Position numbers and translations under genes: made by a program. 63,844 nucleotides of DNA from Clostridioides difficile CD160 (GTDB lineage: Bacteria > Bacillota > Clostridia > Peptostreptococcales > Peptostreptococcaceae), in contig NZ_AVHW01000059.1 in assembly GCF_000449425.2 (NCBI RefSeq), positions 1 through 63,844 on the forward strand. Reading direction: 5' to 3'. Numbering within the stretch: the stretch's first letter is position 1; each line of letters starts with the position of its first letter. Of this stretch, positions 9,173 through 19,711 are shown piece by piece. The notes below the pieces were generated by a model. The model did not search any database, was not told the origin of the DNA, and saw only the letters and a program-made list of their open reading frames with translations.

Positions 9173-10162
9173 ATGGCAAAGATGTATTATGAAAATGATG
9201 TGAATTTAGAGGTTTTAAAAAATAAAAAGGTTGCAGTTTTAGGTTATGGGAGTCAAGGGCATGCACATGCACAGAATCTTAGAGATAATGGTGTAGATGT
9301 AGTGGTAGGACTTTATGATGGAAGTAAATCAGCACAAAAAGCAAAAGAAGATGGTTTTGAAGTTAAGAGTGTAGCAGAAGCAACAAGAGAAAGTGATTTG
9401 ACAATGTTATTAATGCCTGATGAGAAACAAAAGAAAGTTTATGAAGAAAGTGTAAAGGATAACTTAAAAGAAGGTCAAACATTGGCTTTTGCACATGGAT
9501 TCAATATACATTATAACCAAGTACAACCACCAGAATTTGTTGATGTTGTAATGGTAGCTCCTAAAGGACCTGGTCACCTAGTTAGAAATGTATTTACAAA
9601 AGGAAGTGGAGTTCCTGCACTATTTGCAGTATATCAAGACTACACTAAAAAAGCTACAGAGACAGTTTTAGCATATGCAAAAGGAATAGGAGCAACAAGA
9701 GCAGGAGTTTTAGAAACTACTTTTAAAGAAGAAACAGAAACAGATTTATTTGGAGAGCAATCAGTACTTTGTGGTGGAATAAGTGAACTTATAAAATTAG
9801 GATATAAAACACTTGTAGATGCAGGGTATCAAAAAGAAGTGGCATATTTTGAATGTCTACATGAAATGAAACTAATAGTTGACCTTATATATGAAGGTGG
9901 ATTTGAAAGAATGAGATATAGTATAAGTGATACAGCAGAATATGGAGACTATGTATCTGGTAAAAGGGTAATAACTGATGCAGCAAAACAAGGTATGCAA
10001 GAAGTTTTAGAAGATATACAAAATGGAAAATTTGCGAAAGCATGGATTAAAGAAAATGAAGAAGGACGTGAAAACTTCCTTAAAACTAGAGAAGCAGAAT
10101 ATGCTACAGAAATAGCGGAGGTTGGAAGAAATCTAAGAAGTATGATGTCATTCTTAAAATAA
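9173..10162 (+). CDS. ilvC: Ketol-acid reductoisomerase (NADP+)
   Basis: At 329 residues this is a class I KARI. The Rossmann dinucleotide loop is [24 protein letters not shown] (from residue 21), and the C-terminal knotted domain contains the metal ligands of [10 protein letters not shown] and the ECLHE motif. It converts acetolactate or acetohydroxybutyrate to the dihydroxy acids of valine/leucine and isoleucine synthesis. It sits 38 bases before ilvB under the Ile T-box, though a 290-base gap separates it from ilvN. The SD is GGGAGGAA. Confidence 0.95.
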   Translation: MAKMYYENDVNLEVLKNKKVAVLGYGSQGHAHAQNLRDNGVDVVVGLYDGSKSAQKAKEDGFEVKSVAEATRESDLTMLLMPDEKQKKVYEESVKDNLKEGQTLAFAHGFNIHYNQVQPPEFVDVVMVAPKGPGHLVRNVFTKGSGVPALFAVYQDYTKKATETVLAYAKGIGATRAGVLETTFKEETETDLFGEQSVLCGGISELIKLGYKTLVDAGYQKEVAYFECLHEMKLIVDLIYEGGFERMRYSISDTAEYGDYVSGKRVITDAAKQGMQEVLEDIQNGKFAKAWIKENEEGRENFLKTREAEYATEIAEVGRNLRSMMSFLK

Positions 10163-10200
10163 ATATATTAAATGGATTAGTTTGAGGGAAAGAGTGGTGC

Positions 10201-11901
10201 ATGGTAGTGCGTATGAACGGGGCAAAAGTAATTTTAGAATGCTTAAAGAAAGAGAGCGTCGACACAGTATTTGGATATCCTGGTGGAGCAGTAATACCTC
10301 TTTATGATGCTCTATATGATTATCAAGATGATTTCAAGCATATAAGGACATCTCATGAACAAGGTTTAGTTCATGCAGCAGATGGTTATGCAAGAAGTAC
10401 TAATACAGTGGGGGTCTGTTTTACAACATCTGGTCCAGGGGCAACAAATGCTATAACTGGAATAGCAACAGCCTTTATGGATTCTTCTCCTATGGTTGTA
10501 ATTTCAGGGCAAGTTCCAACAAGTTTATTGGGAAAAGATTCTTTTCAAGAAATTGATATAACTGGAGCAACTTTATCCATGACAAAGCACAATTATTTAG
10601 TTAGAAGTACTAAAGAATTGATTTCTACAATAAAAGAAGCTTTTAAGGTTGCAAATTCAGGAAGAAAGGGACCTGTACTTGTAGATGTACCAAAGGATTT
10701 ATTTTTGGCAGAAATGGACTTTAGTGATGAGGATTATGATTTATGTCAAATAGATGATTATATGGATTATAAGAATGATTTTGATTTAGAGGATGAAATA
10801 AATGCTAAACTTTTAAACGATGCAATAGATATAATAAAAGAATCTAAAAGACCTATAATATATGCTGGTGGAGGTGTTAAGTCATCGGATAGTGAAGAGA
10901 TTCTTGAAAAATTTGCATCCAAAATAGATACACCTGTATTAAATACACTCATGGGTCTTGGTAATATAAATAGAAAAAAAGAGCTATCTCTTGGCATGGT
11001 TGGAATGCATGGGAGTAGAGAAAGCAATCTAGCTCTTTCTAACTCAGATTTGGTTATAGCTATAGGTGCAAGATTTAGTGATAGAGTAATAAGTAAAAGT
11101 TCTGAATTTGCTAAAAATGCAAAGGTAATACACATAGATATAGACCCATCTGAAATAAGTAAAAATATAAAATCAAATGTATCTTTAGTTGGAGATGTGA
11201 AATTGGTTCTTAGTCTATTATTAGAAAAGGTGGATAGTAAGAACAATAGCCATTGGAAAGAAGAGATAAAGACTTTTAGAAAGAGTGAGGGTGTACAAAA
11301 AGGAGAATTTCATCCACAAAACATACTTAGAAAAATAAATGAGAAGTATGAGAAACTAGAGAACCCTACTGTAGTGGTAACTGATGTTGGTCAGCATCAA
11401 ATGTGGGCTGCGAAATACTGGGATTTTAAAGGTAATAAAAGCTTTATAACATCAGCGGGACTAGGGACTATGGGCTTTGGTTTGGGTGCAGCTATTGGAA
11501 CTAAAGTTGGTAATGCAGATAAAAATGTAGTTTTAGTTACTGGTGATGGAAGTTTTAGAATGAATTGTAATGAATTAGCTACAGTTGCAAACTATAATGT
11601 ACCTATACTTATTTTATTGCTTAATAATAGGACATTAGGAATGGTAAGACAATGGCAGAAATTGTTTTCTAATCAAAGATACTCTCAAACTGACATCAAT
11701 GAAAATGTAGATTATGTTAAACTTGTAAATGCCTATAATATTGATGGATATAAGGTATCTGATATGGAAGGATTAGAAAAAGCTTTAGCTGTAATGGATT
11801 TTGATAAACCTCTGTTTTTGCAATGTGATATAGACAAGGATTATGATGTTTATCCTATTGTAGCTCCTAATGATGCTTTAGAAAATTTAATATGTAATTA
11901 A
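10201..11901 (+). CDS. ilvB: Acetolactate synthase, large (catalytic) subunit
   Basis: The 566-residue protein is a ThDP-dependent acetohydroxyacid synthase. The catalytic Glu lies in RTSHEQGLVHAADGYAR (about 50-66), a quinone/FAD-type central domain follows, and the ThDP/Mg motif is GDGSF...NNRTLGMVRQWQ (about 454-486). It makes acetolactate from two pyruvates or acetohydroxybutyrate from pyruvate and 2-ketobutyrate. Position 10201 is the first ATG; an internal ATG at 10213 (MNGAKV) matches where many homologues start but has no clear SD of its own. No ilvD or ilvA is present nearby. Confidence 0.93.
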   Translation: MVVRMNGAKVILECLKKESVDTVFGYPGGAVIPLYDALYDYQDDFKHIRTSHEQGLVHAADGYARSTNTVGVCFTTSGPGATNAITGIATAFMDSSPMVVISGQVPTSLLGKDSFQEIDITGATLSMTKHNYLVRSTKELISTIKEAFKVANSGRKGPVLVDVPKDLFLAEMDFSDEDYDLCQIDDYMDYKNDFDLEDEINAKLLNDAIDIIKESKRPIIYAGGGVKSSDSEEILEKFASKIDTPVLNTLMGLGNINRKKELSLGMVGMHGSRESNLALSNSDLVIAIGARFSDRVISKSSEFAKNAKVIHIDIDPSEISKNIKSNVSLVGDVKLVLSLLLEKVDSKNNSHWKEEIKTFRKSEGVQKGEFHPQNILRKINEKYEKLENPTVVVTDVGQHQMWAAKYWDFKGNKSFITSAGLGTMGFGLGAAIGTKVGNADKNVVLVTGDGSFRMNCNELATVANYNVPILILLLNNRTLGMVRQWQKLFSNQRYSQTDINENVDYVKLVNAYNIDGYKVSDMEGLEKALAVMDFDKPLFLQCDIDKDYDVYPIVAPNDALENLICN

Positions 11902-11909
11902 GACCTATG

Positions 11910-11960
11910 CTGAATATTGATAAAGTTTTTTATTGAAACTTTATGGATATTCAGTTTTTT
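11910..11960 (+). terminator. Terminator of the ilv operon
   Basis: CTGAATATTGATAAAGTTT pairs with AAACTTTATGGATATTCAG around a T-rich loop and is followed by six Ts. It lies 8 bases after the ilvB stop. Confidence 0.85.
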
Positions 11961-12104
11961 ATTTAAGTATAGATTTTTTTATCTTTGTAAATAAATTACT
12001 AAATGTATAATTAAGTATTTATTAAATATTAATTATAGAACTTAGAATAATATTGTAACTTAAGTAAATAATAATTTTAAATAATAATTTACGGAGGTAT
12101 TCAT

Positions 12105-12782
12105 ATGTTTAAACACGATAAAGCGTTATTAAAAGAAGTAAAAGTAGAAAGACCAAATCCTCAATATGCTGTTTTAATGCAAGAACAATTAGGAGGAGGA
12201 AATGGAGAATTGAAGGCAGCAATGCAATATTTAGCTCAAAGTTTTAGAATAAAAGACCCTCAAATAAAAGATTTATTTCTTGATATAGCAGCAGAAGAGC
12301 TTAGTCATATGGAAATGGTTGCTCAAACTATAAATTTATTGAATGGTCATGATGTTGATTATAATGCAGTTGATACAGGTGAAATAGAAACTCATGTATT
12401 AACTGGCTTATCACCAGTATTAATAAACTCATCAGGAGCTCCATGGACTGCTGATTATGTTACAGTTACAGGTGATTTAGTAGCTGACTTACTTTCAAAT
12501 ATAGCTTCTGAACAAAGAGCAAAGGTGGTTTATGAACACTTATATAGACAGATTGATGATAAATATGTAAAAGAAACAATAGATTTTTTACTTAACAGAG
12601 AAGAAGCACATAATGCTTTATTTAGAGATGCTTTAAATAAAGTTAAAGATACGGGTTCAAACAGAGATTTCGGAGTTACAGAAGATTCTAAGTTGTATTT
12701 TGATTTATCAACTCCAGGACCAAATCATGATACTAAGATAGATATTAATCCTCCTTCTTTTGAAAAACCTTTAAAGAAATAA
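12105..12782 (+). CDS. cotG: Manganese catalase-family spore coat protein CotG
   Basis: The 225-residue protein has the four-helix ferritin-like Mn-catalase fold. All expected di-Mn ligands are visible: Glu in NGELKAAMQYL, Glu and His in AAEELSHMEMV, Glu in ASEQRAKVVYEHL, and Glu and His in NREEAHNALF. It is CotJC-like. C. difficile has several such spore-coat catalases (CotCB, CotD, CotG), and the position just after ilvB matches CotG as I recall it. It probably degrades hydrogen peroxide at the spore surface. No SigK promoter could be fixed by eye. The SD is ACGGAGG. Confidence 0.82.
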   Translation: MFKHDKALLKEVKVERPNPQYAVLMQEQLGGGNGELKAAMQYLAQSFRIKDPQIKDLFLDIAAEELSHMEMVAQTINLLNGHDVDYNAVDTGEIETHVLTGLSPVLINSSGAPWTADYVTVTGDLVADLLSNIASEQRAKVVYEHLYRQIDDKYVKETIDFLLNREEAHNALFRDALNKVKDTGSNRDFGVTEDSKLYFDLSTPGPNHDTKIDINPPSFEKPLKK

Positions 12783-12879
12783 TTTGATATTTTTTATGTT
12801 GTTTTGTTTTAGTAAATATATAAAAAATTATTTGCCTAGAAGAATTAAGTAGATAAAGACTTAAATATATGTAGTTAAG

Positions 12880-12918
12880 ATGGGTATACATTTATAATAA
12901 GTGTATATCTATTTTTTT
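12880..12918 (+). terminator. Terminator after cotG
   Basis: ATGGGTATACA pairs with TGTATATCTAT (with G-U pairs) around a 10-base loop and is followed by a run of Ts. Confidence 0.7.
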
Positions 12919-12958
12919 ATTGCAAAACATATAATAAAATAATAAATGAGGTGGTACT

Positions 12959-14995
12959 GTGGAAAATAATAGAAAACCTAATAATCTAATAAATGAAAAG
13001 TCTCCATATCTTTTACAACATGCATATAATCCTATAAATTGGTATAGCTGGAATGAAGAAGCCTTTAGAAAAGCAAAGGAAGAAGATAAACCAATATTTT
13101 TAAGTGTAGGGTATTCAACATGTCATTGGTGTCATGTTATGGAAAAAGAATCTTTTGAAGATGAAGAAGTTGCTGAAATAATGAATAAAAATTTTATAGC
13201 AATAAAAGTAGATAAAGAAGAAAGACCAGATATAGATAGTGTGTATATGACAGTTTGCCAAGCTATGACAGGTAGTGGTGGATGGCCAATGACAATAATA
13301 ATGACACCAGATAAAAAACCTTTTTTTGCAGGAACATATTTTCCAAAATATTCAAGATATAATAGACCAGGTGTCATAGATTTATTAGAAAGTGTATCTG
13401 ACAAATGGAATACAAGTAAAGATATACTTATAAAATCTGGAGATGAAATAATAGAAGCTCTTAAAGATGATTTTGGGGTAAAAAATACGGAGGGTGAGTT
13501 ATCAAAAGATATGTTAAATTCATCTATTAGGATATTTAAGGCTATCTATGATGAAAAGTATGGTGGTTTTGGAAATGCACCTAAATTTCCAAGTCCTCAA
13601 AACCTTATGTTTTTGATGAAATACTATATTATAGAAAAAGATGAAGATGTATTAAAAATGGTGGAAAAAACTTTAGACGGAATGTATAGAGGAGGTTTGT
13701 TTGACCATATTGGATTTGGTTTTTCAAGATATTCAACTGATAAAAAATGGTTAGCACCTCATTTTGAGAAAATGCTATATGACAATGCCATGCTTACAAT
13801 AGCGTATTTAGATGCATATAAAATAACAAAAAAAGAATTATATAAAGAAATTGCTATAAAGACTATAGATTATGTAATTAAAGAGATGCAAGATAAAGAA
13901 GGTGGTTTTTATTCAGCACAGGATGCCGATAGTGAAGGTGAAGAAGGAAAATTTTATACATTTAATCCTCTTGAAATAATTGATGTACTGGGTGAAGAAG
14001 ATGGAAAGTTTTTTAATGATTATTTTGATATAACTAATGGTGGAAATTTTGAGGGTAAAAATATCCCAAATCTTATAAAAAACAAAGAATACGATAGATA
14101 TAATGAAAAAATAGCTAATCTTAGCAAAAAGGTATTTGAATATAGAAAAGAAAGAACATCTTTGCATAAAGATGATAAGATACTTACTTCATGGAATGCA
14201 TTAATGATAGTAGCTTTGGCAAAGGCTTATAATACTCTAAAAAATGATGTGTACTTAGAGTATTCAAATAAATGCCTTGATTTTATAAATGACAACCTTG
14301 TAAATGAGTCAGGTAGATTGTTAGCTAGATATAGAGAAGGAAGTTCTGATTATTTAGCTTATTTAGATGATTATGCTTTTTTAATATGGGCATATATAGA
14401 GCTTTATGACTCAACATTTGATATGAGATATTTAGAAAAGGCATTGAATTTAAATGAAAGTTGTATTGACCTTTTTTGGGATTATGAAAAAAGTGGATTC
14501 TATATATATGGTAAAGATAGTGAAAATTTAATAGCAAGACCAAAAGATTTGTATGATGGCGCTATTCCATCAGGAAATTCTGTTCAACTATATAATCTTA
14601 TAAGACTTGCAAAAATTACTGGTGATAATAAACTTGAAGAAATATCGTATAAACAATTAAAAATATATGTAGATAATGTAAAAAATTCTCCAACTGGGCA
14701 TAGTTTCTATATGCTTTCATTGATGTATGAACTTTATCCTACCAAAGAAATTATATGTATTTTAAAAGAAGACTCTGATTTGATTGAATTTAAAGAATTA
14801 ATAAGTAAAAATTTTATACCAAATGCAACTTTTCTAGTGAAGAAATACAATGAAGAAAATACTAAGATAGATTTTTTAAAGGATTATAAATTAAAGAATG
14901 ATAAGACTACTTATTATGTGTGTCAAAACAATAGCTGCAGCCAACCATTTAATGATTTACAAAAACTAAGTGATATGATTTTGAGAGTAAAATAA
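12959..14995 (+). CDS. Thioredoxin-domain protein of the YyaL/DUF255 family
   Basis: The 678-residue protein starts with a thioredoxin-like DUF255 domain whose active site is CHWC ([14 protein letters not shown], about residues 58-71). A long (alpha/alpha)6 barrel like N-acylglucosamine 2-epimerase follows ([47 protein letters not shown]). Human SPATA20 and Bacillus YyaL share this layout. The molecular function is not established for the family. It is cytoplasmic (no signal). The start is GTG at 12959, 5 bases after GAGGTGG. It stands between two terminators and is probably monocistronic. Confidence 0.85.
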   Translation: MENNRKPNNLINEKSPYLLQHAYNPINWYSWNEEAFRKAKEEDKPIFLSVGYSTCHWCHVMEKESFEDEEVAEIMNKNFIAIKVDKEERPDIDSVYMTVCQAMTGSGGWPMTIIMTPDKKPFFAGTYFPKYSRYNRPGVIDLLESVSDKWNTSKDILIKSGDEIIEALKDDFGVKNTEGELSKDMLNSSIRIFKAIYDEKYGGFGNAPKFPSPQNLMFLMKYYIIEKDEDVLKMVEKTLDGMYRGGLFDHIGFGFSRYSTDKKWLAPHFEKMLYDNAMLTIAYLDAYKITKKELYKEIAIKTIDYVIKEMQDKEGGFYSAQDADSEGEEGKFYTFNPLEIIDVLGEEDGKFFNDYFDITNGGNFEGKNIPNLIKNKEYDRYNEKIANLSKKVFEYRKERTSLHKDDKILTSWNALMIVALAKAYNTLKNDVYLEYSNKCLDFINDNLVNESGRLLARYREGSSDYLAYLDDYAFLIWAYIELYDSTFDMRYLEKALNLNESCIDLFWDYEKSGFYIYGKDSENLIARPKDLYDGAIPSGNSVQLYNLIRLAKITGDNKLEEISYKQLKIYVDNVKNSPTGHSFYMLSLMYELYPTKEIICILKEDSDLIEFKELISKNFIPNATFLVKKYNEENTKIDFLKDYKLKNDKTTYYVCQNNSCSQPFNDLQKLSDMILRVK

Positions 14996-15002
14996 CTATA
15001 AG

Positions 15003-15041
15003 AAAAAAACTCTGTATTTATACTTAATACAGAGTTTTTTT
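15003..15041. terminator. Bidirectional terminator between convergent genes
   Basis: AAAAAAACTCTGTATT pairs with AATACAGAGTTTTTTT around a 7-base loop. It can end both the YyaL-like gene and the convergent MarR gene. Confidence 0.85.
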
Positions 15042-15148
15042 ATAGCTAATAAATTCACTTTAGTCATTTTTTAGTAGTATTGATAAATTAAAATTTTTAT
15101 TTCTTAAAAATTAATTTTAAATTTATATACTTTATAAATATTATAATA

Positions 15149-15715
15149 TTAGTAAGTTTTGTTTATCTTATTTCTTCTTCTTGAAAAGTCTTCGAGTAGT
15201 TCAGATTTAATTTTATCTAGTTCTTCGTCTTCCATAAAATTAGCATCTTCTTCAAACCCATCTTGTTCTTCACCATTAAAACGATACATTTTTTTTAGTA
15301 AATTCCACAGGGTTTCCAATTCATTTTTGGTAAATTCATGAAATACATCAGCCATAAAATTTATTCCAATTTTACTACATGTTATCATGACTTCTTTACC
15401 TAAGTCTGTAATTTTAACATTAATTGCTCTCTTATCATGAGGACTTGGAACTATTTCAACATATCCATTTTTTTCAAGATTAGCAACTAGTCTGTTTATA
15501 TTCTGTTTACTTGTACCCATTTTTCTTGCAATATTATTTAATGTTGTTTCTTCTTCTGGTAAATGGAGAATAGATAAAATAGTCATATACTGTCTTGAAG
15601 TAAGTATGCCAAAATATTTATCTCCTTCTATTTGTATTTTGTTTGTAAGGGTAAAAAGAGTCGCATATGTTTGGTTCATTAAAAAGAGCTCTTTTAATTC
15701 ATTTGAATAATCCAT
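15149..15715 (-). CDS. MarR-family transcriptional regulator
   Basis: The 188-residue protein has the winged helix of MarR regulators: [44 protein letters not shown] (about 58-101), with the wing Asp-x-Arg intact. The C-terminal 40 residues are rich in Glu and Asp and then basic, longer than the usual 140-150 residue MarR. It likely represses a nearby or its own gene; the alpha/beta hydrolase transcribed divergently at 15984 is the obvious candidate target. AAGGAGATATTTC precedes the ATG. Confidence 0.85.
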   Translation of the reverse strand: MDYSNELKELFLMNQTYATLFTLTNKIQIEGDKYFGILTSRQYMTILSILHLPEEETTLNNIARKMGTSKQNINRLVANLEKNGYVEIVPSPHDKRAINVKITDLGKEVMITCSKIGINFMADVFHEFTKNELETLWNLLKKMYRFNGEEQDGFEEDANFMEDEELDKIKSELLEDFSRRRNKINKTY

Positions 15716-15983
15716 GAAATATCTCCTTTATATTTTTAGATATTATTATGATTAAAACAGAATATCATGAATTGATTCTAATGTCAATATGGTGTCAAAG
15801 TATATCTAAGGGTCATTTTTTTACATTAATATTAAGCAATTAGATTATTATATAGTTTTATATAGTAATTTGTATTAGCAATTAATAAATCTTAGATGTC
15901 TCTAGAAAGATTTTGACTTGAAAATATTTGTAATATAATATATAAGTTAATACATTGAATAAAATCAATCTGGAGGGATAATT

Positions 15984-16919
15984 ATGAAGTGTACAAACTT
16001 TACTTTCAAAGGAGAGGAAGATTTAGATATATATACATATAAATGGGAAGATGAAAATATAAAAAATCCAAAAGCAGTTGTGCAAATTTCACATGGAATG
16101 GCTGAAACTGCACAAAGATATGAGCCTTTTGCTAAGGAACTTACTAAAAATGGATATATAGTATACATTAACGACCATAGAGGTCATGGAAAGACTGCAA
16201 AGACAATAGAAAATGTTGGGCATTTAGCTGAAAAAGAAGGATTTAGATGTCTCGTAGAAGATATGCACACTTTAACAAATATTATAAAAAAAGAAAATGA
16301 GAATTTACCAATTTATCTATTTGGACATAGCATGGGTTCATTTGCAAGTCAAAGATATATAATGGATTACAGTGATAATTTGTCTGGGCTTATACTATGC
16401 GGTTCAAATGGAAAACAAGGGATTATCTTAAATTTTGCTCATATGATAATCAATCATGAGATTAAAAAACATGGGAGAAGTTCTAGGAGTAATAAAATAA
16501 ATGATTTGATATTTGGTGGAGAAATTATAAAAAGAAATAAAAATACTAAATTTGATTGGTTAAGTAGAGATAGAGAACAAGTTGAGAAATATATAAATGA
16601 CCCATTTTGTGGAGTAGTGTGTAGTTGTGGTTTTTTTTATGATTTGGTTCAAGGATTAAAAGAAATTGAGAATAAAGAAAACTTAAAGAAGATACCTCTT
16701 GATATACCTATTTACATAATCTCTGGTGATAAAGACCCCATTGGAAAAAATGGAAAGGGTGTATTAAGGTTGAGGGATAGGTATATAAAATTAGGACTAA
16801 AAGATGTCTCGTGTAAACTTTATAAAGATGGAAGACATGAATTATTGAATGAGATAAATAAGGAAGAAGTCTTTGAAGATATAATTTTTTGGTTGAATAA
16901 TAAAATAGAAATATTATAG
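15984..16919 (+). CDS. Alpha/beta hydrolase, lysophospholipase / monoglyceride lipase type
   Basis: The 311-residue protein shows the lysophospholipase layout: oxyanion region QISHGMAETAQRYEPF (about 35), YINDHRGHGKT (about 64), nucleophile elbow GHSMGS (Ser about 118), acid in SGDKDPIG (about 249) and His in DGRHELLNE (about 280). The catalytic triad therefore looks complete. There is no signal peptide, so it acts in the cytoplasm or at the inner membrane face. It is divergent from the MarR gene with a 268-base gap, and AGGGATAATT precedes the ATG. Confidence 0.85.
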   Translation: MKCTNFTFKGEEDLDIYTYKWEDENIKNPKAVVQISHGMAETAQRYEPFAKELTKNGYIVYINDHRGHGKTAKTIENVGHLAEKEGFRCLVEDMHTLTNIIKKENENLPIYLFGHSMGSFASQRYIMDYSDNLSGLILCGSNGKQGIILNFAHMIINHEIKKHGRSSRSNKINDLIFGGEIIKRNKNTKFDWLSRDREQVEKYINDPFCGVVCSCGFFYDLVQGLKEIENKENLKKIPLDIPIYIISGDKDPIGKNGKGVLRLRDRYIKLGLKDVSCKLYKDGRHELLNEINKEEVFEDIIFWLNNKIEIL

Positions 16920-17022
16920 TAAAGAAATATATAATGAAATATTAACTTTAAATTTGTTTTTATAAATATAATAAGTTATAGTAAATAGATAATCTAAGTA
17001 TTTAAAAAGACTATTTAATGTG

Positions 17023-17069
17023 AACCTATTAATTAAGTTACACTTAAGTCAACCTAATTAATAGGTTTT
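17023..17069 (+). terminator. Terminator after the alpha/beta hydrolase
   Basis: AACCTATTAATTAAGTT pairs with AACCTAATTAATAGGTT (16 of 17 positions) and is followed by a TTTTC tract. The rest of 16920-17213 shows no gene. Confidence 0.65.
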
Positions 17070-17213
17070 CTATTTTAAGTTATTAAAAGAAAGTTTTATG
17101 TTAAAATATAACCAATGGTTAAATTATGAACACTTTGTTAACTTTGCCTCGATTTACTAATAAATATTTTTTATATATACTTAAATTACAACAGATATAC
17201 TAGGGAGGTATAT

Positions 17214-18425
17214 ATGCAAATTAAAATAGGTAAAGTCATACAAACTCTTAGAAAAGAAAGAAATCTGACTCAAGAACAATTGGCAAAGTTTATAGGGGTG
17301 TCAACACCAGCAGTATCCAAATGGGAGAGTGGAAATTCTTATCCAGATATAGAATTATTACCATTATTAGCAGATTTTTTTAACGTATCTATTGATAAGC
17401 TTATGAATTATAAGATTGATTTAAGTGAAGAAGAAGTAATGAAGATTTATCAAGAATTAGAAGCAATTTTTGCTAGGATTGAAATTGATTTATCAACAGA
17501 AGAACCAAAAGAAGAATGTAAAGAAGACTTAGAATCTGTGAAAAAACTTTCTAATATGTACATAGAGAAATATCCTAAAAGCTATTTATTAAAGTTAAAG
17601 ATATGTTCACTGTACCAGATGTATTCATATAAATTTGGTAAGAATGAGTTGAACAACAAGGTAAAAGAAACAACAAATATTCTTGAAGATATAGTAAGAA
17701 ATACAGATGAGATTCAAATAAAAGAAACAGCACTCATTATTTTATCAAATGCATACTATATGTTAGAAGATTATGAAAAGGCAGAGTTATACTTAAATAT
17801 GATACATAAACCAATAGGAGATACAAGTGTCAATTTAGCTATGATATATTTAAATCAAAATAGGCTAGAAGAAGCAGAAATATTGCTTCAAAATAAATTG
17901 TTCACTAATGTATTCAATGTAAGTATGGATTGTAAAGGAATAATCAATGTATATAAATACCAATATAAGGAATTAAAGAAAAAATTGGAGGATAGAGATT
18001 CCAATAAAAAAGCAACAGAAAAAGAAATGAAATATATAAAAAATAAGTTGCTAGGGTATGCAAACTTCTCTTTGGAAATGAAAAAAATGCTTAATGAAGA
18101 TAAAGGTGCATTTTTTAGTATATATATGGATTATATGGAATTATCTTTAACTTTTTTATTTTTTAATATGAAAGAAGAAGCAAAAAAAGCTTTATATAAT
18201 CTAAAAGAGATATTAGAAAAATATCCTATACATGAAAGTTTGGATGTAAGTCAGATGAGTTTTTTTGATAAAGTAAAATCTAAAAATTCATATACTTTTA
18301 ATATATATACGAATTTGTTAATAGTATTTAGTGATGATAGCTATAATGAACTTAGAGAAGAGCCAATTTTTAAGTCTATAATTGAAAAAATTTTGGAATT
18401 AGAGAAATCGTTAAAAAATAAATAA
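17214..18425 (+). CDS. XRE-family regulator with a TPR-like C-terminal half
   Basis: The 403-residue protein begins with a classic XRE helix-turn-helix (KVIQTLRKERNLTQEQLAKFIGVSTPAVSKWESGNSYPDIELLPLLADFF, about 8-57). The remaining 340 residues are helical with repeated aromatic/Leu pairs (YYMLEDYEKAELYL, MIYLNQNRLEEAEILL), which look like tetratricopeptide repeats. Such architecture often senses a peptide or partner protein, as in RRNPP or stress regulators. No pheromone gene or regulated target is evident nearby. AGGGAGG lies 7 bases before the ATG. Confidence 0.82.
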   Translation: MQIKIGKVIQTLRKERNLTQEQLAKFIGVSTPAVSKWESGNSYPDIELLPLLADFFNVSIDKLMNYKIDLSEEEVMKIYQELEAIFARIEIDLSTEEPKEECKEDLESVKKLSNMYIEKYPKSYLLKLKICSLYQMYSYKFGKNELNNKVKETTNILEDIVRNTDEIQIKETALIILSNAYYMLEDYEKAELYLNMIHKPIGDTSVNLAMIYLNQNRLEEAEILLQNKLFTNVFNVSMDCKGIINVYKYQYKELKKKLEDRDSNKKATEKEMKYIKNKLLGYANFSLEMKKMLNEDKGAFFSIYMDYMELSLTFLFFNMKEEAKKALYNLKEILEKYPIHESLDVSQMSFFDKVKSKNSYTFNIYTNLLIVFSDDSYNELREEPIFKSIIEKILELEKSLKNK

Positions 18426-18453
18426 AAATTTAATATTTAAAGATTACTTAAAT

Positions 18454-18500
18454 TAAAAGGGGATGTTTCAAAATAAAAATTGAAATCATCTCTTTTATTA
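18454..18500 (+). terminator. Terminator after the XRE regulator
   Basis: AAAAGGGGATGTTTCAA pairs with TTGAAATCATCTCTTTT around an A-rich loop, with a weak T tract. Confidence 0.6.
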
Positions 18501-18548
18501 TGAGAAAATAGAAAAAGATTTCATAAGATATCCTAATTTATGGAATAA

Positions 18549-18833
18549 TTTTTTTTCAAAGAGAAAGAATCTTTTATTTTTGTAGCATTAATTAATATTA
18601 CTAATTTTCTTTCTGTCACAGTAGATACATTGTTATGTAATAATGTATTGGCTTCTAAAATTTTATTTAAGGGAGACGCTTAGGAAATTTTCAATGATTG
18701 TGATGACTATGAAGTGAGAATACTTGTTGATATCTTAAAATATACTAAAAAAGCAACTAACCACAATGAATTAACTGCTTTATATAAGTGTTATGAAATT
18801 TTATGTAGTTCAATAAATGAGAATAGTATCTAG
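18549..18833 (+). pseudogene. Remnant reading frame with an internal TAG
   Basis: In one frame, 44 codons (18549-18680) and 49 codons (18684-18830) are joined by a single TAG at 18681-18683. The second part reads like real protein (DCDDYEVRILVDILKY, TNHNELTALYKCYEIL). A TAA closes the 5' side, and there is no plausible start or SD. I do not recognise the family. It looks like the decayed 3' end of a gene, though it could be chance. It ends against the stop of the GNAT gene on the other strand. Confidence 0.35.
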
Positions 18834-19351
18834 AAATTCATTACATGATTTCTTAAGTATTGATTAAACTTATTATATTCCATTTTAGATAGAATTTCTG
18901 GATAAGACATTACAACTAGATGATGACCACTAAATTTATCTTGGTATGGTGGATGAATATGTTCATAATCATTTGTCTTATATTTTACTCTTTCATAGAA
19001 CGTCTTTCGCTGGATTGAAACTTCATCAATAGGAGGGTCAATTTCTAAAATAACAGTTTTCCCTCTCTTGTTTAGAAGTTCCAATGCTCTTTGTCCATAC
19101 CTATTATTACGCATTTCTGGAAAAATACAGAAATGTTCTACATAAATAAAGTTTTTTGTTTCCCAGCACAACATTATACCAACAAACTGTTCTTTATCAT
19201 AAATTAAATTGAATTGATATTCTTCATTTTCCATAATTTTTGCCTGTAAAGAAGATTTTCTTTGTTCATGAAATGGGAAACTAATTTTATATAATTCCAT
19301 AGCCTTATGATATAATCTATCTTCACTAGTTCTTAAACGTTCAAATTTCAT
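18830..19351 (-). CDS. GNAT-family N-acetyltransferase
   Basis: A 173-residue protein if started at the ATG at 19351, which has AGGAGGAACAAA in front; an upstream in-frame ATG at 19369 lies ahead of that SD. It shows the GNAT core: LCWETKNFIYVEHFCIFPEMRNNRYGQRALELL (beta4 and the acetyl-CoA loop, here RNNRYG), then VILEIDPP and YERVKYK. The substrate is unknown. The last gene on this strand here, it ends against a degenerate frame. Between it and the next gene (19352-19711) I see no gene or hairpin. Confidence 0.8.
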   Translation of the reverse strand: MKFERLRTSEDRLYHKAMELYKISFPFHEQRKSSLQAKIMENEEYQFNLIYDKEQFVGIMLCWETKNFIYVEHFCIFPEMRNNRYGQRALELLNKRGKTVILEIDPPIDEVSIQRKTFYERVKYKTNDYEHIHPPYQDKFSGHHLVVMSYPEILSKMEYNKFNQYLRNHVMNF

Positions 19352-19711
19352 TTTGTTCCTCCTAACCATAAAAACTACTAATTTGTGTATGAGTTCATTT
19401 TATCACAGTCAATATGGGCATACAATGTGTTTTCATTTGTGCATCATTTCTAAGTTTTGTTTCCTCTATGTACATCTCTTATGAGATGAAATATAACTGT
19501 TTGCATGTGATTTCAAATTATTATATTAATCCATGATGGCTTAAAAACAGTATATGTTATCGCTTGTATATTATGTAAAAATGACTTTATGATTTTAGAA
19601 GTTACAAAAAAGTTACATAAATTTGGAAAGCTGTAATATACATATATAATATAAGATTAAAGCTGTAATGAATAATACTAATTTGAAGTTTGAATATGGA
19701 GGGAGATTATT

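Noticed and set aside
10767..11246. Minus-strand frame opposite ilvB
   Set aside because: Shadow of a conserved enzyme gene with no SD and biased composition.
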